From assembly GCA_963764585.1 (NCBI GenBank), contig CAVXTB010000001.1, positions 248,001 through 312,000 on the forward strand: DNA of 64,000 bases. Direction: 5' to 3'. Below are positions 35,977 to 44,958 of this stretch, piece after piece (within the stretch, counting starts at the first letter, position 1; every line of letters starts with the position of its first letter). The notes under the pieces were generated by a model. It was not told where the DNA came from. It worked only from the letters and a program-made list of their open reading frames with translations, and did no database searches. Source of the DNA: JAOPZW01 sp963764585 (GTDB lineage Bacteria > Actinomycetota > Thermoleophilia > Solirubrobacterales > Solirubrobacteraceae). The translations under genes were made by a program, and so were the position numbers.

Positions 35977-36801
35977 ATGGTGGCCGCGGTGCGCGACGCA
36001 CGCGACGACGAGGCCGGCGCGATCGCCGACCTGCTCTCGCGCGCGGCGTTCGGGCCGACCGTCTCGCGCCTCGTCGCCTTCCCGCGCACGAGCCCGCACG
36101 GCGACGTCCTCGTGGTCGACAACGGCCAGGGCGCCGCGGAGGGCGCGGTGTGCTGCGTCTCGTTCGGGGCGACCGGCTGGATCGGCGCGCTGGGCGTCGC
36201 GCCCGAGGCGCGCCGCCACGGCTTCGGCCGCGCGCTGACCGAGGCGGCGGTGGCGCGCCTGCGCGACCGTGGCGCCACCACCGTGCTGCTCTTCGCGACC
36301 GACATGGGCCGCCCGCTCTACGAGCGCCTGGGCTTCGTCATCGAGGGCGCCGCGACGGCCTGGCGCGGCAACGCCGGCGCCGCGACAAGCGCGCTGCAGG
36401 TGCGCAGGCTGCGCGAGGACGACCGCGAGGCGGTCGCAGCGCTCGACCGCGCGGCGACGGGCGAGGACCGCGCGAACCTGCTCGCCGCGCTGCACCCGCT
36501 GTCGGGCGTCGCCGCCGAGCGCGAAGGCGTGCTGGCCGGCTGGGCGGCGAAGGCGCCCTACGGCGCGGGCGTCGCGATCTGCGCCGGCGACGACGAGGCG
36601 GGCATCGTCCTCATGGCGACCGCAGCGGGCGGCCCGGCGCCGGCCACGCTGGTCGTGCCCGACGCCAACGCGGCGGCGACCGCCAGCCTGCGCCGCTGGG
36701 GCTTCCGCGCGGCCAACGCGGGCGAGCGGATGCGCCTAGGGCCGCCGGTGGCCTGGCACCCCGAGCGCCAGTTCGGGCTCTTCAACCTCTTCTGGGGATA
36801 A
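35977..36801 (+). CDS. GNAT N-acetyltransferase with a second, degenerate GNAT domain
   Basis: 274 residues. The first domain (1-130) has the acetyl-CoA motif LGVAPEARRHGFGRALTEAAV; the second (about 135-274, starting LQVRRLREDDREAVAAL) is GNAT-like without a clear Q/RxxGxG/A loop. Two-domain GNATs of this kind acetylate small molecules or proteins; substrate unknown. A TAGCGT box ends 9 bases before the ATG. Confidence 0.86.
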   Translation: MVAAVRDARDDEAGAIADLLSRAAFGPTVSRLVAFPRTSPHGDVLVVDNGQGAAEGAVCCVSFGATGWIGALGVAPEARRHGFGRALTEAAVARLRDRGATTVLLFATDMGRPLYERLGFVIEGAATAWRGNAGAATSALQVRRLREDDREAVAALDRAATGEDRANLLAALHPLSGVAAEREGVLAGWAAKAPYGAGVAICAGDDEAGIVLMATAAGGPAPATLVVPDANAAATASLRRWGFRAANAGERMRLGPPVAWHPERQFGLFNLFWG

Positions 36802-36808
36802 CTTGGCC

Positions 36809-36857
36809 GGGGCATCCGTGCCCCAGCCGCCCCGACCTCAGGGGCAGGATCGGGGCG
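36809..36857. terminator. Twin hairpins between convergent GNAT and phosphoesterase genes
   Basis: GGGGCA-TCCG-TGCCCC (36809-36824) comes directly after the GNAT stop, followed by CGCCCCGA (36828-36835) pairing with TCGGGGCG (36850-36857). The remaining part of the 174-base gap shows no gene. Confidence 0.65.
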
Positions 36858-36975
36858 TCTGGCGGCTTCCCCGCGCGCGCCGCGATTCCCCTCTGCGCGT
36901 CGGGTGTCGAACATGCCGCATTCCGGTCCATCTCGACGCAACGGACGCACCTGATTGCCAGCCTAGGTGTCGTTC

Positions 36976-37725
36976 CTAGGTAGCCGCGCTCTCGAAGTGG
37001 CGCGCCACCGCGTCGGCGGTCACCGGCTCGACGAGGCTCTCGCGGATGAGCTCCTCGAAGTCGGGGTAGCCGCTGGCGGTCATCGCCGCGATCGCCGCGG
37101 GGACGTCGTAGTCCGTGCGGCGCGGCTCGGGCTCGCCGCCGGCGACGAGCAGCCAGAACGCGCCCGCCCGGCCCTCGTACGGCAGCCCGACGCTGCCCGC
37201 GTTGACGACGCGCCGCCCGCCCGCGCGCAGGTCGAACTGGTGATGGGTGTGGCCGCAGACGACGAGCGTCTCGTCGACGCCGGCGAGCATCGGCTCGAGG
37301 CGCTGCGCGGGCGTGACCGCGGTGATGATCTCGTCGTCGCGGCGCGGCGAGCCGTGGCAGTACAGCGCGCCGTCGAGGCGCACGACCTCCTCGAAGCCGG
37401 CCAGCAGGTCGCGGTGGCCAGGCGCGATGCGGCCCGCCGTGAACGCATCCGAGCGCGCCGCCGGATCGTCGGGCGGGTGGACCGACGGGTCGTTGTCGCC
37501 GCGATCGAAGAAGTCGACGACCTCGCGATCGGCGTTGCCGCGCACCCAGCGCACGGGCAGGTCGAGCCCGGTCAGGCGGTCGAGGACCTCGGCGGGCATC
37601 GGGCCCGAGGCGACGTCGCCGCCGACGACGACGGCCTCGGCGCGCGCGAAGGCAGGATCGGCGAGGACGGCCTCGAGCGCCGGCAGATTGCCGTGCACGT
37701 CGTAGAGCGCGGCGACGACCGTCAT
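36976..37725 (-). CDS. Metallophosphoesterase (YfcE/Icc-like)
   Basis: 249 residues, ATG at 37725 overlapping the lipoprotein stop. Metal-binding blocks in order: YDVHGNLPALEA, VVGGDVASGP, VRGNADRE, LYCHGSPR, VVCGHTHHQFD. The first Asp-x-His is in DVHGN. These enzymes hydrolyse phosphodiesters or phosphomonoesters; cyclic nucleotides are a possible substrate but there is no direct evidence. Confidence 0.9.
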   Translation of the reverse strand: MTVVAALYDVHGNLPALEAVLADPAFARAEAVVVGGDVASGPMPAEVLDRLTGLDLPVRWVRGNADREVVDFFDRGDNDPSVHPPDDPAARSDAFTAGRIAPGHRDLLAGFEEVVRLDGALYCHGSPRRDDEIITAVTPAQRLEPMLAGVDETLVVCGHTHHQFDLRAGGRRVVNAGSVGLPYEGRAGAFWLLVAGGEPEPRRTDYDVPAAIAAMTASGYPDFEELIRESLVEPVTADAVARHFESAAT

Positions 37726-38303
37726 GCCGCGGGGCCCGACGGCGCCGGCGGCGCCTCCTGCTGACCGCCCGGCTGGTCGGGCAGCCGGTACCACTCCTTG
37801 ATCTTGCCGCGCTCGACGCGGATCGCACCGCGGGCGGTGCCGCCCACGCCGCTGCCGCAGTCGCCGCCGGGGCGCTTGGTGAGCTTGAAGGTGACGATCG
37901 TGTACGAGCCGGCGCCGCCCATGTCGATCGCCTTGGCCCCGCACGGCAGCGACAGGTTCACCGCGATGCGCTCGCGCTCGCTGTTGACCGTCAGCACCGG
38001 CGTGACGTTCTGGAACTTGCTCGGCAGGGCCCAGTAGTGCGCGGCGCGCTTGACGTCGCCGCGGCGCAGCGCGCGCAGCCAGGCGTTGATGACGCGCCGC
38101 GACTCCTCCGCGGCCGGACCGGTCGGACGATCGGGCACGTTCGCGGGCAGGGCGAGATCGCTGCGTGGCGGGATCGGCCCCGGATCGTTCTGGGCGATGG
38201 TCGCCGGCGGCGGGTCGGCCTTCTTGGAGCCGCCGCACCCGAGCACTGCGAACGTCGCGAGGATGGCCACGACGGCGGCGGTGGAGCGGCGGCCAGCGCC
38301 CAT
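37722..38303 (-). CDS. Putative lipoprotein of unknown function
   Basis: 193 residues, starting MGAGRRSTAAVVAILATFAVLGCGGSKK; the lipobox V-L-G-C makes Cys22 the lipidated residue. After a proline-rich linker the mature domain (RRVINAWLRALRRGDVKRAAHYWALP, then a beta-rich part) resembles NTF2-like folds. It is coupled (ATGA) to the phosphoesterase gene and divergent from the carboxyltransferase gene. Confidence 0.78.
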   Translation of the reverse strand: MGAGRRSTAAVVAILATFAVLGCGGSKKADPPPATIAQNDPGPIPPRSDLALPANVPDRPTGPAAEESRRVINAWLRALRRGDVKRAAHYWALPSKFQNVTPVLTVNSERERIAVNLSLPCGAKAIDMGGAGSYTIVTFKLTKRPGGDCGSGVGGTARGAIRVERGKIKEWYRLPDQPGGQQEAPPAPSGPAA

Positions 38304-38348
38304 GTGCTGATGATCCCACCTGGCGATGGTCCGGCAAACTCCCTTGCG

Positions 38349-39911
38349 ATGACGTGGAAGCCCGAGCTCGACGAGCTGCGCCGGCGCGAGGCGCTCGCCC
38401 ACCAGATGGGCGGCGCGGAGCGCGTCGAGCGCCAGCGGGCGGCCGGCAAGCTGACCGTGCGCGAGCGCGTCGAGCGGCTGCTCGACGCGGGCAGCTTCCA
38501 CGAGACCGGCGCGCTCGCGGGCAAGGGCGAGTACGGCGACGACGGCGAGCTGACTGGCTTCCTGCCCGCCAACGTCGTCGTCGGGCGCGGGCTCGTCGAC
38601 GGGCGCCGCGCCGTCGTGCAGGCCGACGACTTCACCGTCCGCGGCGGAGCCGCCGACGCGGCCATCTGGCAGAAGATGGTCTGGGCCGAGCGCGCCGCCC
38701 ACGAGCTGCGCGTGCCGCTCGTGCGCCTGGTCGACGGTACCGGTGGCGGCGGCAGCGTCAAGACGCTCGAGACGATGGGCTTCGCCTACGTGCCGCCCCT
38801 GCCGGGGTTCGAGCTCGTCGTCGAGAACCTCTCGCGCGTGCCGGTCGTCGCCGCCGCGCTCGGGCCGTGCGCCGGGCTGGGCGCCGCGCGCGTCGTGCTC
38901 AGCCACTTCAGCGTCATCGTCGGCGGCAGCGCGCAGCTCTTCGTCGCCGGCCCGCCGGTCGTCGCCGCGGCGATGGGCGAATCGCCCGACAAGGAGCAGC
39001 TCGGCGGCGCGCGGGCGCAGACGCGCGCCGGGGCCGTCGACAACGAGGCCGCCGACGAGGACGAGGCGCTGGACCAGCTGCGGCGCTTCCTGGGCTACCT
39101 GCCCGGCAGCGCGTGGGAGGCGCCGCCGATCGAGGTCGGCAGCGATCCGGCGGATCGCCGCGAGGAGGAGCTGCTGGACGTCGTCCCGCGCGAGCGCCGC
39201 CAGACCTATCGCATGCGCCGCATCCTCGAGCTCGTGCTCGATCGCGGCTCGCTCTTCGAGGTCGGCGCGCGCTACGGGCGATCGATCGTCACCGCGCTCG
39301 CGCGCCTCGACGGTCGCCCCGTCGGCGTCCTCGCCTCCGATCCGCGCCACTACGGCGGCGGCCTGACCGCCGAGGCCTCCGACAAGCTCGCGCGCTTCGT
39401 CGACGTCTGCGACGCCTTCCGCCTGCCGGTCGTCAACTTCGTCGACCAGCCGGGGTTCGTCATCGGCACCGAGGCCGAGCGCGCCGGGACGATGCGTCGC
39501 GGGGCGCGCGCCCTGGCGGCGGTCCACCAGGCGCGCACGCCGTGGTGCTCGGTGCTCGTGCGCAAGGTCTACGGCGTCGCCGGCGCCGGGCACGGCGACG
39601 GCTCACGCCTGAACCTGCGCTACGCGTGGCCCAGCGGCGACTGGGGCTCGCTGCCGATCGACGGCGGCATCGAGGCCGCCTACCGCCGCGAGCTCGAGGC
39701 GGCCGACGATCCGGTGGCCCTGCGCGCCGAGATCGAGGCGCGCCTGAACGCGGTGCGCTCGCCGTTCCGCACGGCCGAGCGCTTCAGCATCGAGGAGATC
39801 GTCGACCCGCGCGACACGCGCCCGATCCTCTGCGACTGGGCGGCGCGCGCCCACGAGCTCGTCGCCCTCGACGCCCATCGCGGGCCGGTCGCCCGGGGGA
39901 CGCGCCCGTGA
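38349..39911 (+). CDS. Acyl-CoA carboxylase carboxyltransferase (beta) subunit
   Basis: 520 residues, the usual size. Two crotonase-like halves are seen: GKLTVRERVERLLDAGSFHE and FTVRGGAADAAIWQK in the first, GGLTAEASDKLARFVDVCDAFRLPVVNFVDQPGF in the second. It transfers CO2 from biotin to acetyl-, propionyl- or another acyl-CoA. No biotin carboxylase/carrier gene is present in the window, so the partner subunit must be elsewhere. It is the first gene of an operon with a PLP enzyme and rpiA, joined by GTGA overlaps. Confidence 0.9.
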   Translation: MTWKPELDELRRREALAHQMGGAERVERQRAAGKLTVRERVERLLDAGSFHETGALAGKGEYGDDGELTGFLPANVVVGRGLVDGRRAVVQADDFTVRGGAADAAIWQKMVWAERAAHELRVPLVRLVDGTGGGGSVKTLETMGFAYVPPLPGFELVVENLSRVPVVAAALGPCAGLGAARVVLSHFSVIVGGSAQLFVAGPPVVAAAMGESPDKEQLGGARAQTRAGAVDNEAADEDEALDQLRRFLGYLPGSAWEAPPIEVGSDPADRREEELLDVVPRERRQTYRMRRILELVLDRGSLFEVGARYGRSIVTALARLDGRPVGVLASDPRHYGGGLTAEASDKLARFVDVCDAFRLPVVNFVDQPGFVIGTEAERAGTMRRGARALAAVHQARTPWCSVLVRKVYGVAGAGHGDGSRLNLRYAWPSGDWGSLPIDGGIEAAYRRELEAADDPVALRAEIEARLNAVRSPFRTAERFSIEEIVDPRDTRPILCDWAARAHELVALDAHRGPVARGTRP

Positions 39912-41071
39912 ACCGCGCCGCCCTCGACCGCGCGACGGCGGACCTCGACCCGCCCTTCGCGGTCGTCGACCTCGACGCGTTCGACGCCAACGCGGCCGAC
40001 CTGCTGCGCCGCGGCAACGGCACCGCGCTGCGGCTGGCGTCGAAGTCGGTGCGCTGCCGCGCCCTCCAGCAACGGGCCCTCGATGCCGGCTTCCGCGGCC
40101 AGCTGTGCTTCACGCTGCCCGAGGCGCTGTGGCTGGCCGAGCATGGCTTCGACGACCTCGTCGTCGCCTACCCGACCGCCGACCGCGCGGCCTTGCGCGC
40201 GCTGGCCAGCGGCCCGCACCGCGGCGCCATCGCGGTCATGGTCGACAGCCGCGAGCACCTCGACCTCGTGGCCGGCTGCGGCGGCGCGCGCGTGTGCCTG
40301 GACTTCGACGCCGGCTGGTGGCCCGCCGGCGGGCGGGTCAAGGTCGGCGTCAAGCGCTCGCCCGTGCACACGCCCGAGCAGGCCGCCGCGCTGGCGGCCG
40401 ACGCCGTCTCGCGCCCGGAGATCGAGCTCGTCGGGATGATGAGCTACGAGGCGCACATTGCGGGCGTGGGCGATGCGCCGCCCGGGCCGCGCGCCCGCGC
40501 CGCGATGATCCGCGCCATGCAGAGCGCCAGCGGGCGCGAGCTGGCACAGCGGCGCGCCGCCGCGGTCGCGGCGGTGCGGGCGGTCGCCGACCTTCAGTTC
40601 GTCAACGGCGGCGGCACCGGCTCGGTCGAGCGCACGGCCGCCGAGGCGGCGGTGACCGAGGTCGCCGCCGGCTCCGGCCTCTACGGCCCGACGCTGTTCG
40701 ACGCCTATCGCGCCTTCACGCCGCTGCCCGCGGCGCTGTTCGCGCTGCCGGTCGTGCGCAAGCCGTCGCCGTCGACGGCGACCGTGCTGGGCGGCGGCTA
40801 CCTCGCATCGGGCCCGGGCGACGACGCCCGCCTCCCCCGCCCCGTGCTGCCCGAGGGCCTGCACCTGGATCGCCTCGAGGGCGCGGGCGAGGTACAGACG
40901 CCCGTCCTCGGGCCGGCGGCGCGCGCGCTGGCGCTGGGCGATCGCGTGTGGTTCCGCCACGCCAAGGCGGGCGAGCTGTGCGAGCGCTTCGGCACCCTGC
41001 ACCTCGTGCGGGGCGACCGCATCGTCGACGAGGTGCCCACCTACCGCGGCGAGGGACAGGCGTTCCTGTGA
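39908..41071 (+). CDS. PLP-dependent amino acid deaminase/aldolase (alanine-racemase-fold, DSD1-like)
   Basis: 387 residues, GTG overlapping the carboxyltransferase stop. The N-terminal alanine-racemase barrel begins PPFAVVDLDAFDANAADLL, with the PLP lysine expected in RLASKSVRC; the C-terminal domain has VWFRHAKAGELCERF, typical of D-threonine aldolase/D-serine dehydratase metal-site regions. It may act on a D-amino acid or hydroxy-amino acid. Its stop overlaps the rpiA start. Confidence 0.85.
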   Translation: MNRAALDRATADLDPPFAVVDLDAFDANAADLLRRGNGTALRLASKSVRCRALQQRALDAGFRGQLCFTLPEALWLAEHGFDDLVVAYPTADRAALRALASGPHRGAIAVMVDSREHLDLVAGCGGARVCLDFDAGWWPAGGRVKVGVKRSPVHTPEQAAALAADAVSRPEIELVGMMSYEAHIAGVGDAPPGPRARAAMIRAMQSASGRELAQRRAAAVAAVRAVADLQFVNGGGTGSVERTAAEAAVTEVAAGSGLYGPTLFDAYRAFTPLPAALFALPVVRKPSPSTATVLGGGYLASGPGDDARLPRPVLPEGLHLDRLEGAGEVQTPVLGPAARALALGDRVWFRHAKAGELCERFGTLHLVRGDRIVDEVPTYRGEGQAFL

Positions 41072-41712
41072 CGATCGAGGCCGAGAAGGAGGCCGTGGCG
41101 CGCGCCGCGGCCGAGCTCGTCGAGGACGGCATGCGCGTCGGCCTGGGGACGGGGTCGACCGTGCGCCCGATGCTGCCCGCGCTGGCCGCGCGCGGCCTGA
41201 CGCTGCGCTGCGTGGCGACGTCGGTGGCCACCGACGGGCTCGCGCGCGAGCTCGGCCTGCACGTCGAGCCCTTCGAGGCGCTCGACGCGCTCGACATCGC
41301 CATCGACGGCGCCGACCAGGTCGCCCCCGACGGCTGGCTGATCAAGGGCGGGGGCGGGGCGCACACGCGCGAGAAGGTCGTCGCCGCCGCCGCGGCGCGC
41401 TTCGTCGTCATCGGCTCGTCGGACAAGGTCGTCGACGCCCTGCGCCCGCCGGTGCCGCTGGAGCTGCTCTCCTTCGGCCTGCCCGCGACGCTCCGCGCGC
41501 TGGGCGACGCGCGCCTGCGGCCCGACACGCCGCCGTCGCCCGACGGCAACGTCATCGCCGACCTCTTCGAGCGCTTCGACGACCCCGCCGCGCTGTCCGG
41601 GCACCTGGACGCGGTCCCGGGCGTCGTCGGCCACGGCCTGTTCGCGCCGGCGATCGTCACCGACGTGCTGATCGCGCGCGGCGACCAGGTCGAGCACCGC
41701 CGCATCTCCTGA
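41068..41712 (+). CDS. rpiA: Ribose-5-phosphate isomerase A
   Basis: 214 residues. VGLGTGSTVRPM, the acidic AIDGADQV and KGGGGAHTREKVVA contain the phosphate- and substrate-binding loops, with the catalytic Asp and Glu/Lys of RpiA. It interconverts ribose-5-phosphate and ribulose-5-phosphate, linking it to the zwf and pgl genes elsewhere in the window. The GTG at 41068 overlaps the upstream stop. Confidence 0.93.
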   Translation: MTIEAEKEAVARAAAELVEDGMRVGLGTGSTVRPMLPALAARGLTLRCVATSVATDGLARELGLHVEPFEALDALDIAIDGADQVAPDGWLIKGGGGAHTREKVVAAAAARFVVIGSSDKVVDALRPPVPLELLSFGLPATLRALGDARLRPDTPPSPDGNVIADLFERFDDPAALSGHLDAVPGVVGHGLFAPAIVTDVLIARGDQVEHRRIS

Positions 41713-41715
41713 CAG

Positions 41716-41748
41716 GTCGGCGCACCGGCCCGCCGCGGTTGCGCCGAC
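41716..41748 (+). terminator. Hairpin terminator after rpiA
   Basis: Perfect 9-bp stem GTCGGCGCA / TGCGCCGAC with a 15-base loop, 3 bases after the rpiA stop. A second small hairpin (GCCCG-TTCGG-CGGGC) follows before the aminotransferase promoter. Confidence 0.65.
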
Positions 41749-41791
41749 GCGGTGATTGCCCGTTCGGCGGGCGTTGCGTAGCTTGAGGGAC

Positions 41792-43069
41792 ATGCCCGCC
41801 GACACCCGCCTCTGGCACCCCTTCGCCGACATGCACGCCGTTCGCGGCCACGAGTTCGTCATCGCGCGCGGGGAGGGCGTGCACGTCTGGGACGAGGACG
41901 GCACGCGCTACCTCGACGGCACCGCGAGCCTGTGGTGCGTCAACGTCGGCCACGGCCGCGCCGAGATCGCCGACGCGGTCAACGCGCAGATGCGCGAGCT
42001 GGCGACCTACCAGACGTTCGGCGTCTTCGCGAACCGCCCGGCGCTCGACCTCACCGAGCGGCTCGCGGCGCTGGCCCCGCTCGACGACCCGCGGATCTTC
42101 CTGGTGTCCGGCGGCGGCGACGCGATCGACACCGCCGCCAAGCTCGCGCGGCGCTACTTCGCGGCAATCGGCCAGCACGAGCGCACGCACCTGATCTCGC
42201 GCGCGCAGGGCTACCACGGCACGCACGGCCTGGGCACGTCGATCGGCGGCATCCCGAGCAACCGCGAGGGCGTCGGCCCGCTCGACCCCGACGCCTCGAT
42301 CGTCGCATGGGATTCGGTCGACGCGCTCGAGGCCGAGATCGAGCGCCTCGGCGCCGGCCGCGTCGCGGCGGTCTTCGTCGAGCCCGTCATCGGCGCCGGC
42401 GGCGTGCTGCAGCCGCCCGCCGGTTACGTCGAGGGCGTCGCCGACGTCTGCGCGCGCACCGGCGTCCTGTTCGTGTGCGACTCGGTGATCGCCGCCTTCG
42501 GCCGGCTGGGGACGTGGTTCGGCGCCGAGCGCTTCGGCGTGCGGCCTGATCTCCTCACCTTCGCCAAGGGCGTGACGAGCGGCTACCTGCCGCTCGGCGG
42601 CGTGGTCGTCAGCGGCAAGGTCGCCGCGCCGTTCTGGGAGGACGGCGTGTGGTTCCGCCACGGCCCGACCTACGCCGGGCACCCGACCGTCTGCGCGGCC
42701 GCGATGGCCAACCTCGACATCATGGAGCGCGAGAACCTGCTCGACCGCGGGCGCGAGCTCGAGGACGAGATCGCCGCGGCGTTCGCCGGGCTCGCCGACC
42801 ACCCGCTCGTGGGCGCGATCCGCGCCGGCATCGGCGCGCTGGCCGCGGTCGCCTTCGCCCCCGAGGCACTGGCCGAGGCCCCCGACGTCCCCGCGCGGAT
42901 CTTCGCCGCGGCGCGCGAGCGCGGCGTGCTCGTCCGGCCGCTCGGCGACGGCGTCGCCTTCTCGCCCCCGCTGATCATCACGCGCGAGGAGGTCGAGCAC
43001 GTGGCCGAGGTCGTGGGCGAGGCGCTCGACGCGGTGGCGCGGGACGTGCCGGTCTCCGCGGCGCGGTAG
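41792..43069 (+). CDS. Class III PLP-dependent aminotransferase
   Basis: 425 residues from the ATG at 41792. LWHPFADMHAV and DEDGTRYLDGTASLWCVNVGHG at the N-terminus, QGYHGTHGLGTSIGG in the middle, and the PLP lysine in LLTFAKGVTSGYLPLGG define the family. The closest functional groups are omega-amino acid or beta-alanine:pyruvate transaminases. A TAGCTT box ends 7 bases before the ATG. A hairpin repeat begins just after its stop. Confidence 0.92.
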   Translation: MPADTRLWHPFADMHAVRGHEFVIARGEGVHVWDEDGTRYLDGTASLWCVNVGHGRAEIADAVNAQMRELATYQTFGVFANRPALDLTERLAALAPLDDPRIFLVSGGGDAIDTAAKLARRYFAAIGQHERTHLISRAQGYHGTHGLGTSIGGIPSNREGVGPLDPDASIVAWDSVDALEAEIERLGAGRVAAVFVEPVIGAGGVLQPPAGYVEGVADVCARTGVLFVCDSVIAAFGRLGTWFGAERFGVRPDLLTFAKGVTSGYLPLGGVVVSGKVAAPFWEDGVWFRHGPTYAGHPTVCAAAMANLDIMERENLLDRGRELEDEIAAAFAGLADHPLVGAIRAGIGALAAVAFAPEALAEAPDVPARIFAAARERGVLVRPLGDGVAFSPPLIITREEVEHVAEVVGEALDAVARDVPVSAAR

Positions 43070-43079
43070 TGGCTCCGCG

Positions 43080-43300
43080 CGGTCATCGGCAGTGAGGGAG
43101 CGGGTTCGCTTGCGGCGCCGGGAGCAGGGGCGGCCTGGCGCGTTCGCGCTCCTCTCGGACGCGAGCGTCGACTTTGTCAGCCATACGCCGACGAACTCGA
43201 CACTCGGTTTCAAAGCGAGCGGTAACGCGCCAGGCGCGCGCAGCGGGCCGCGGGCGCGCCGGGCGTGCGCGACAGCGCCCACCCTTCCTCACTGCCCTGG
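43080..43300. repeat. Long imperfect hairpin repeat, copy B
   Basis: The ends GGCAGTGAGG (43088-43097) and CCTCACTGCC (43287-43296) are exact complements. Inner arms also pair (CCTGGCGCGTT and its complement), down to a core GTCGACTTTGTC ... GACGAACTCGAC around 43168-43200. The core and the following ACTCGG match copy A at 59.7 kb. The right end covers the stop codon of the lactone oxidase gene (43289). No transposase is encoded. Confidence 0.72.
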
Positions 43301-44605
43301 CCGCGCCGCGCCGAGAACGTCGGCGGAGATCGCCCCCAGCACCCGATCGGTGTACGCGTTGGTGAAGACGCCCGCCGGGTCGTAGCGTGCACGGACGGCC
43401 GCGAAGCGCTCCCACCCCGGATAGCGCGGCGCCAGCGTCTCGGCCGTCTGGAAGTGGCGCTTGCCCCAGTGCGGGCGGCCGCCGTGCTCGTCGGCGATCG
43501 CCTCGACTGCGCGGAAGAACGGCTCCCAGGCCATGCCCTTGTAGGCGTGCACGGCGATGTAGACGGTCTCGCGGTCGTGGGCGGGGCTCAGCAGCGCGTC
43601 GTCGCCGGCCACGAAGCGCACCTCGATCGGGAAGTTGATCGCGAAGCGCTCGGCGGTCGCCTTGATCGCGCGGATGGCCGCGGCCGCGACGGGGCGCGGC
43701 AGCGCGTACTCCATCTCGGTGAAGCGCACGAGCCGCGGCGTGGCGAAGATGCGATCGGAGCGATCGACGCGGTCGCTCGATCCGGCGAGGCGCGTGACGA
43801 GGCGGTTGAGCGACGGGATCGCGGCCGGCCGCGCGCGGCCGATCGCGCACGCGAGCTGGAAGGCGCGGTTGGCGAGCAGGACGTCGTCGACGTAGGCGCG
43901 CCTGGCCGAGCGCGGCCGCGCGGTCTCGCCCACGACGTCGTTGGTCCGCGTCAGCGCGGTGTCGGCGTGCGGGAAGACGAAGAACTCGAAGTGGCGATGG
44001 CCGTCGACGCGCGCGTCGAGCTCGTCGAGGACGGCGGCCAGCGGCGCCGGTGCGTCGACGCCGCGCAGCGTGAAGGCGGGGACGACCGCGAGCGTCAACT
44101 CGGTGACGACCCCGAGCGTCCCCAGCGCGACGCGCGCGGCGAGCAGCTCGTCACCACCGCCATCGATCTCGACGACCTCGCCGGCGGCGGTGACGAGCTG
44201 CAGCGCGCGCACCTGCGCGGACAGGTTGGGCAGGGTGACGCCGGTGCCGTGGGTTGCGGTCGCGACAGCGCCGGCGATCGCCTGGGCGTCGATGTCGCCG
44301 AGGTTGGGCAGCGCGAGGCCGTGCCCGGCCAGCGCGTCGTTGAGCGCGCGGATCGTCATGCCGGCCTGGACGCGCACGCGCCCGCTCGCCGCGTCGGCGT
44401 CCAGCAGGGCGCCCATCCGCTGCAGCGACAGCAGCGTCCCGTCGGTCAACGCCGCGCCCGTGAACGAGTGGCCCGCGCCGGCAACACGCACGCCGCGCCC
44501 CGCCGCGACGGCGCGCTCGACGGCCCCGACGACCTCGCCGACGGCCGCCGGCCGCTCGACGACCGCGGGCTCGCAGCGCTGATCGCCGGCCCAGTTGCTC
44601 CACAT
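43289..44605 (-). CDS. FAD-dependent sugar-lactone oxidase (L-gulonolactone/D-arabinono-1,4-lactone oxidase family)
   Basis: 438 residues from the ATG at 44605 (MWSNWAGDQRCEP). The PCMH FAD domain has VRVAGAGHSFTG and LPNLGDIDAQAIAGAVATATHGTG; the C-terminal ALO domain contains PHWGKRH, with the conserved HWxK. Such enzymes oxidise aldonolactones or alditols with O2. The last codons (LGAARPGQ) lie inside the right end of a hairpin repeat, so its terminus may have been changed by that element. Confidence 0.9.
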   Translation of the reverse strand: MWSNWAGDQRCEPAVVERPAAVGEVVGAVERAVAAGRGVRVAGAGHSFTGAALTDGTLLSLQRMGALLDADAASGRVRVQAGMTIRALNDALAGHGLALPNLGDIDAQAIAGAVATATHGTGVTLPNLSAQVRALQLVTAAGEVVEIDGGGDELLAARVALGTLGVVTELTLAVVPAFTLRGVDAPAPLAAVLDELDARVDGHRHFEFFVFPHADTALTRTNDVVGETARPRSARRAYVDDVLLANRAFQLACAIGRARPAAIPSLNRLVTRLAGSSDRVDRSDRIFATPRLVRFTEMEYALPRPVAAAAIRAIKATAERFAINFPIEVRFVAGDDALLSPAHDRETVYIAVHAYKGMAWEPFFRAVEAIADEHGGRPHWGKRHFQTAETLAPRYPGWERFAAVRARYDPAGVFTNAYTDRVLGAISADVLGAARPGQ

Positions 44606-44610
44606 GCGGC

Positions 44611-44624
44611 GCACGCTAGCGTGC
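44611..44624. promoter_or_regulatory. Palindromic divergent -10 boxes
   Basis: GCACGCTAGCGTGC is a perfect palindrome in the 25-base gap between the lactone oxidase and rhodanese genes. Each strand reads TAGCGT, 7-8 bases before the respective ATG, so one sequence may serve two leaderless promoters. Confidence 0.5.
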
Positions 44625-44630
44625 AGGTGT

Positions 44631-44951
44631 ATGAGCGACACCGGGCTCGAGGTCACCACCGAGCACACGGCCGCGGCGCTCGAGGACGGCAGCGCCCAGG
44701 TCATCGACGTGCGCGAGGACTACGAGCGCGCGGCCGGCCGCATCGCCGGCAGCCGCCACATCGCCCTCGGCGATCTCGCGGGGCACGCGGAGTCGATCGA
44801 CCGCGTGCAGCCGGTCATCTTCCACTGCCACGTCGGCTCGCGCTCGCTCATGGCGGCGCAGGCCTTCCGCCAGGCCGGCTTCGACGCGTGGTCGATGGCC
44901 GGCGGCATGGAGGCGTGGGAGCAGGAAGGGCGCCCCGTCGAGACCTCCTGA
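44631..44951 (+). CDS. Rhodanese-like domain protein
   Basis: 106 residues, a single rhodanese domain. The active loop FHCHVGSRS holds Cys66 in a C-x(2)-G-x-R-S pattern, typical of GlpE-type sulfurtransferases; IDVREDYER is the N-terminal signature. It moves sulfane sulfur to thiophilic acceptors. It is divergent from the lactone oxidase and convergent with cspA. Confidence 0.92.
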   Translation: MSDTGLEVTTEHTAAALEDGSAQVIDVREDYERAAGRIAGSRHIALGDLAGHAESIDRVQPVIFHCHVGSRSLMAAQAFRQAGFDAWSMAGGMEAWEQEGRPVETS

Positions 44952-44958
44952 ACGACGA

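Noticed and set aside
38165..39900. Long upstream extension of the alanine-racemase-fold gene frame
   Set aside because: The extension is Arg-rich and out of frame with the carboxyltransferase gene it overlaps; the GTG at 39908 fits the operon overlap.
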